A stretch of 64,000 bases of DNA from positions 1,114,686-1,178,685 of the forward strand of contig NC_016479.1 in the NCBI RefSeq assembly GCF_000227115.2. Direction: 5' to 3'. Source of the DNA: Naumovozyma dairenensis CBS 421. Taxonomy: Eukaryota > Ascomycota > Saccharomycetes > Saccharomycetales > Saccharomycetaceae. The notes beneath the pieces were generated by a model. The model ran no database searches, was not told where the DNA came from, and saw only the letters and a program-made list of their open reading frames with translations. A program made the translations under genes and the position numbers. Below are positions 59,627-64,000 of the stretch, in pieces. The first letter of the stretch is position 1. Every line of letters begins with the position of its first letter.

Positions 59627-62600
59627 TTTTTTTGAATTAGATGGTAGGTAGTTTGAAGGAACAATGGTGAAAACTAACACTTTTTAAATCTTAAGGTTAA
59701 CGTTAAATCAATATGTTCTACCAATAAACAGACTTATACTATTGTTTATTTGTTTTCCTCGATCGTGAGAAGTTGGAATGGGGATTTCCAAAAGATAGTG
59801 CAATGATAAGGAGTATGAGTTTCGAATAACTGAAAGAGATCTATTGGATGAAATTGCAAAAAGAAAGGTGACAAACAAAAGAAGTTGAAAGAAAAGTAGA
59901 AAAGGAAGGAATATATTTCTAGATCTACATTTCGTGAACAATGTTTTCTTATAATTATATATTGCTCAGAAAAAAGAAGGACGATGGGTTTAGGTGCTCC
60001 AGAATAAGATTCGTTGTGGCCGTGTCTTTTGTTCGAAGCACCTGTAATGACGAATCTAATGGCTTACGAATAATGCCTGTGTACCTGGCCAATAAAAGCC
60101 CGTACAATGATCTTCTTTGTTGCCGAGGAAGGCTCCAGTAAAACTACGCAGATTTGGTACCGTCAAACGTCATGGATGCGGGCCAATCTGCATCTTTGTT
60201 CAACGGACCTCAAAGGACGCTTCCAGGAATTAAAAATAAAAACAGTCTGCTTAATGTTGAGAACTAGGGGGGGGGGGAGGGGAGGAGCTGGACGACGGGT
60301 CAAGCTACCGTCCAGGTTCGAACAGCGCGGTAAAATGATCAAGGTAACTCCCCTGAGTCCAACTTAAAGTTTAGCGAATGGTCCTTATCAATAGACATGT
60401 AATCCGCGGAGAGTCGCCACTGGAAACAGGTACAAATGAAACAAAACAATTTAAGTTATATCTTCATTATGTAAGAAACATCATTCATTGTTCCACAGAA
60501 AGATCTCCACCAAAATGAGAAATTGGGCAATGAGAAAATCCGTAGTTGAGGTCTGACGACACATTTTAGGTTGAAAGCTTACCTTAAGAAGCGGTATTTT
60601 TTCTATTTTATATTGCCTAGAAACTAGGTCATGGGAATTTTCTTCTCGAAGCTCTATCGCGGCAGTTAAAGAACATATTGCTATTATTTAGGAAAAAATG
60701 ATACTACCTTTGTACCTAAGTTTCTCAGCGGTTACAACGTAAATGATAAGTTACCATTATTATTTTCCTTCGAATAATGTTTTTCTTTCTCAATTGGTTA
60801 TATCTTCAAAAACCGACGGGCTATCTGAATTGGTGATGGAAGCTAAGGGTTGCTGTCCGAGTATGTCTCGGAACCGATGTCCGGCGCATATCAAAAAAAT
60901 GACATTCTGACCAAAGAAACCTCGTTGGGTTCTTTTTCCGACATTTGACTCCGGTTTCCCGTTCTTTCTGGCTCTATATAAAAAGACTGTCTACGAAGAA
61001 TTCTGTGTGCAACAAGAGGCACCAATGGTTTCTTACTAACAATCCGAACTTCGCGGTTCTAAAATATTGATATATGATTTTCCTTCAAAGCGTAGCCTTA
61101 GGACCGATATTATTCTTATAATCTAACCAGTAAATACTACCTAGTGTCGTAACGGTTCTCCATGATCAAAAGCACGTTTTAAAAAAAACGTCTGTACGGG
61201 GTATTGCCAGAACTCTTTGCCTCCTCTCTCGAAAAAATCAGGTAATTTTGGCCAAGATATTGAAATAGCGGAAAATTGTCTTTGCATTACTGCATAGGTG
61301 TGTACATTTTGCATATGAAGAATCAAATAACGCAGTACGTGGACACGTAAGTAGCAAACACTGCTTGCGGTACGTTACGTTACACATTCTGTAAAAATCA
61401 CCCTCTTTTCTTCACCACATCCAGACTTATTCTTTTACCAATAATATCAACAATATGACTAAAAAAGTGGCTTTACCAAGTAGGGTCCGTGTCCACTTTA
61501 ACTAAATGATGATATTTCTGTAAAAATTGGTAAGTTACACTTCCTATTGTATGTAACCTTAAAGGGGGGAGTCATGGTACTAGTGTGGTGACAAATTCTA
61601 ACTTACAGTATTATGTGCAAGAGTGGTACGGAAATGTGTGTCTGAGATGTAGATAATTAGTCAACTTCCTACCTGAAACTCCTCAACTACTTATGTACCT
61701 TTATTTTCAAGGATTTAGCAACGGTTTTATTCACCCAACCCAGTCAGAAATCAACAATTATAATATTCGAAAATTACCCTTGATCTCTATAATATTCGTC
61801 ACAAATAGTGTACATATTTTATAACGATTTCGTATGTAGATTATGCTTGATACTGAACGTTATTGGTTGATTTAGATAGATCTTTGCAAGAGGAAAGTAA
61901 ACGTCCAAGCTCAATAAAATGTTTTACAACGGGATTACGAAGGTATCGTTCCTACCGAATGACAGAAAGTATCGGCTTGGCTCGCCCCGTCTACGAACGT
62001 ACTTTCTGACTAACATAAAAATAACTTAATTGAACGGCATTTCAACGGTAGTCTAAGTAACCCCGTAGAAGAACTACTTTCTAGAATGCTTCCGATTACC
62101 CAGACCTTACATAACAGTTTAAAAATGGAACGTTCTTAGAACGGTTACATTTCGCTCCCTGCGGGAACGGTAACCTGACGTTACGTTGCGTAACCATCCA
62201 AAACCGCCAAGATCGATCGACTCATACATATTTTCTTTGGACTAAAATCACTGATCAGCGCAAGCACTGTACATCACGGAAATTAAACCCCGTTGATTGG
62301 TACCTATTGCGATTTTTTTTTCCACAGGTATATTTTTCTATTGCATCAACGTATATACATATTTCCACCCTCTATAAAATTTTCGGTATGTCCCGCCATT
62401 ATCTAAGCATGACACCATTAGTATTTTTAAACCGCCTGTTTAAAACGGGGCTAACTTACTTTGATGTAATGTCCTTATTGGGAAACTCAAGTTTAGGGAT
62501 ACATACATGATCATGATAAACGGTAAAATACCGCTCTGGTCACAAATGTTCGTACGGGGAAATAAATCTGTATTGTCAATCTAGCGCCTATTGTCATCTA

Positions 62601-62881
62601 CGTAGGTGGTGCGACACGGACAATGTTTTGGAAAAGACAACTCCAACATGGGGGGTACCCTTAAATTTTGAAAAATACTTCAAAATTCGATGACTTGGGC
62701 AGTAGTAAGAATTTCTTCTAATGACTTGTAACCAAAATCCAACAACCGAGTGCCAAAACTACAAATAACCACATCATTGTTTGTAAGTGGTAAGAAGAGA
62801 AGGAACTAAAATAACAAAACCAAATCTATTCAGGCGTTTTTTTCAAATAATCACCAAATAGAGAAAATATATACCCTTTTA
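59627..62881. other. long ROX1/GID4 divergent intergenic region
   Basis: 3.25 kb without a convincing gene, the longest gene-free stretch here. Visible features are a Rox1-type site (60487-60493), an 11-G run with further G blocks (60267-60282), a TATATAAAAAG at 60976-60986 followed only by a five-codon frame, and an inverted repeat at 61961-62010. It is richer in ACG/CGT and AACGG words than the other spacers. It may contain promoters, a non-coding transcript or decayed sequence. Confidence 0.5.
60487..60493 (+). promoter_or_regulatory. Rox1-type site upstream of ROX1
   Basis: TTCATTGTTCCA contains the ATTGTTC core preceded by pyrimidines, close to the Rox1 consensus YYYATTGTTCTC. It lies about 860 bp upstream of the ROX1 start. 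A second core in reverse orientation (GAACAAT, 59936-59942) is about 310 bp upstream. Self-repression of ROX1 is known in S. cerevisiae; the site use here is inferred. Confidence 0.4.
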
Positions 62882-63949
62882 ATGAAGAATAAACCAAAAG
62901 CATTCGAAGGTTACAATAATAATAATAATAACTCAGTCAATAATGAGAAGGAGAGAGATGAAGTTCTTGAAAAACGAGAGGCAGAAAAACTGCAAACTCT
63001 CATAAGTAGTTTTCATGAAGAGGAAAAGACATATTCGGGACACGTTGAACTACCAGACATAAAGGCGTTGCAAATATCGACATCGCAAATATTTGGTTTT
63101 GATGAGAATAATTCGGAAGGTTGGGCATCCTCCTTATTTTCATCCTCGTCTGATGACAGTAGGAAAGAAAGTTCTTATGAAGAAATAGCTGATGAAACCA
63201 ACATTAGAAATAAAAAGTCATATAAAGACGAGAGCGAAACTGAAATGGAAAATTCGACGTCATTATGTTGTCTTGAACCACAAACAACAATGTTTTTAAA
63301 ACCTGGTATGGAGTTTGTTGGATTCCAAGTATCTGGGTATAAAAAATATACTATTGAGGTTAATTTACATAATATGGAATTACCTTGTTCCAAGCATGTT
63401 TCTCCAAATCCTCATATATATGGTATTATTACTATTATTGGACTTACGGGACATCACCAAAGATTAAGTACATATTTCGAAGGGTTTGTTTGTGGTAATG
63501 AACGGTTTGGGTTTTTGTCTTCTAGTTGGCCTCAAGATAGAGATCATTCTGACTTTTTCAATGGTGACGAATCTGATATAGCATATTGGTCCAAATTGAA
63601 ACCGTTCGAGAAAGTGTTTAGTCCACAACATTTATGGCTGTATACAGATTACGATAAAGATTTAAGACATTCATTTAGAAAATTGACAAAAAAATATTGC
63701 GATAAAGAACTAAGGGAAAGATATATATTTATGAAATGGAAAGAAAAGTTTTATATTACAGATACAGTGGAATATTCGATTAATGGGGCATCATATGAAG
63801 GATTTTATTATATTGTTCATGATAGATTGATGGGGACCATAGAAGGATATTTTTACGAAGAAGGTGGGCAAAGGTTTCAACATTTGGAACTACAACCTTT
63901 ATTAAAACCATCTAGCGAACATTTTAGCAGTTCATTTGAATTTCGTTGA
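62882..63949 (+). CDS. VID24: GID ubiquitin-ligase substrate receptor Gid4 (Vid24)
   Basis: Substrate receptor of the GID E3 ligase that recognises N-terminal proline degrons on gluconeogenic enzymes (Fbp1, Mdh2, Icl1) when glucose returns. The 355-residue protein (362 in S. cerevisiae, YBR105C) has a divergent, Asn/Glu/Ser-rich N-terminus. The conserved beta-barrel starts near residue 138 (FLKPGMEFVGFQVSGYKKYTIEV). Conserved segments are LSTYFEGFVCGNERFGFLSSSW, RYIFMKWKEKFYI and GASYEGFYYIVHDRLMGTIEGYFY. The end SSSFEFR matches the family. GID4 is strongly regulated by carbon source, and its upstream region here is very long. Confidence 0.95.
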   Translation: MKNKPKAFEGYNNNNNNSVNNEKERDEVLEKREAEKLQTLISSFHEEEKTYSGHVELPDIKALQISTSQIFGFDENNSEGWASSLFSSSSDDSRKESSYEEIADETNIRNKKSYKDESETEMENSTSLCCLEPQTTMFLKPGMEFVGFQVSGYKKYTIEVNLHNMELPCSKHVSPNPHIYGIITIIGLTGHHQRLSTYFEGFVCGNERFGFLSSSWPQDRDHSDFFNGDESDIAYWSKLKPFEKVFSPQHLWLYTDYDKDLRHSFRKLTKKYCDKELRERYIFMKWKEKFYITDTVEYSINGASYEGFYYIVHDRLMGTIEGYFYEEGGQRFQHLELQPLLKPSSEHFSSSFEFR

Positions 63950-64000
63950 AAGAGTTACTGACTTCTTTAAGCACAGAAATATTTTTTTCTTTCTAGACAT

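Noticed and set aside
60315..60330. GGTTCGAAC resembling a tRNA B box
   Set aside because: It is not followed by the expected CC, and no acceptor, D-arm or anticodon structure can be folded around it.
60107..60367. An 86-codon frame in the ROX1/GID4 spacer
   Set aside because: It crosses the G run, overlaps another frame and has no coding character or homologue that I can see.
60976..61040. A promoter and start (TATATAAAAAG, then ATG at 61025) for a new gene
   Set aside because: The frame ends after four codons. The nearby TACTAAC has no matching donor and acceptor that would extend it.
62386..62497. Intron-like arrangement GTATGT...GCTAAC...TAG upstream of GID4
   Set aside because: The branch point is imperfect, there is no plausible upstream exon, and the GID4 frame has its own good ATG at 62882.

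Overview
The window is nuclear DNA from a budding yeast of the Saccharomycetaceae. Genes are nearly intron-free and compact, intergenes are AT-rich, and many proteins carry Asn, Gln, Ser or Asp tracts. Both tRNA genes and almost all proteins have clear Saccharomyces cerevisiae counterparts. The genus cannot be fixed from this window; the low-complexity tracts and gene content suggest a Naumovozyma- or Kazachstania-like post-genome-duplication yeast. A 20-base N run at 38919-38938 shows this is a scaffolded assembly.

Gene order is the most informative large-scale feature. After TOM20, genes run in one consistent, inverted order that interleaves two S. cerevisiae segments: YPR097W down to YPR065W (LEC1, SYT1, RDS3, NVJ2, YPR089W, ASA1, YPR084W, MDM36, DIB1, TEF1, a YPR078C-position gene, OPY2, TKL1, LTP1, NOT5, MED1, HOS1, ISA2, UBA3, ROX1) and YBR130C down to YBR105C (SHE3, TPS1, CYC8, CMD1, AIM3, PHO88, GID4). 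Every orientation agrees. Many genes of both segments are absent (for example SUA7, SRP54, LYS2, RAD16). This pattern fits a duplicated ancestral block that lost genes differently from S. cerevisiae.

Region by region. 1-9.3 kb: TOM20, LEC1, SYT1, RDS3. 9.3-11.1 kb: a polycistronic box C/D snoRNA locus (snR41-snR70-snR51) with a Tbf1 site and a TATA box. 11.2-23.6 kb: NVJ2, the Dilute-domain protein, SHE3, ASA1, a P-loop protein and MDM36. 23.6-26.7 kb: a long promoter holding a 329-bp hAT-type non-autonomous DNA transposon (16-bp terminal inverted repeats, 8-bp target duplication), then TPS1. 27-32 kb: DIB1, translation elongation factor 1-alpha and an unrecognised gene. 32.6-47 kb: tRNA-Glu and tRNA-Ser, each with a solo LTR just 3' of it; the two LTRs are in opposite orientation and bracket OPY2, TKL1, LTP1, NOT5 and CYC8. 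47-64 kb: MED1, HOS1, CMD1, AIM3, ISA2, UBA3, PHO88, ROX1, an unusually long gene-free stretch, and GID4.

The genes are mostly housekeeping: protein import (TOM20), ER targeting (PHO88), lipid contact sites and trafficking (LEC1, NVJ2, SYT1), splicing (RDS3, DIB1), transcription (CYC8, MED1, NOT5, HOS1, ROX1), carbon metabolism (TPS1, TKL1, GID4) and signalling (OPY2, CMD1). Two look broken as given: CMD1 has a stop codon where its start codon should be, and OPY2 has a one-base frame change that detaches its last ~50 codons. I found no new multi-gene system. The observations most worth following are the hAT element with its stress-element motifs, the LTR pair placed 3' of tRNAs, and the two disrupted reading frames.
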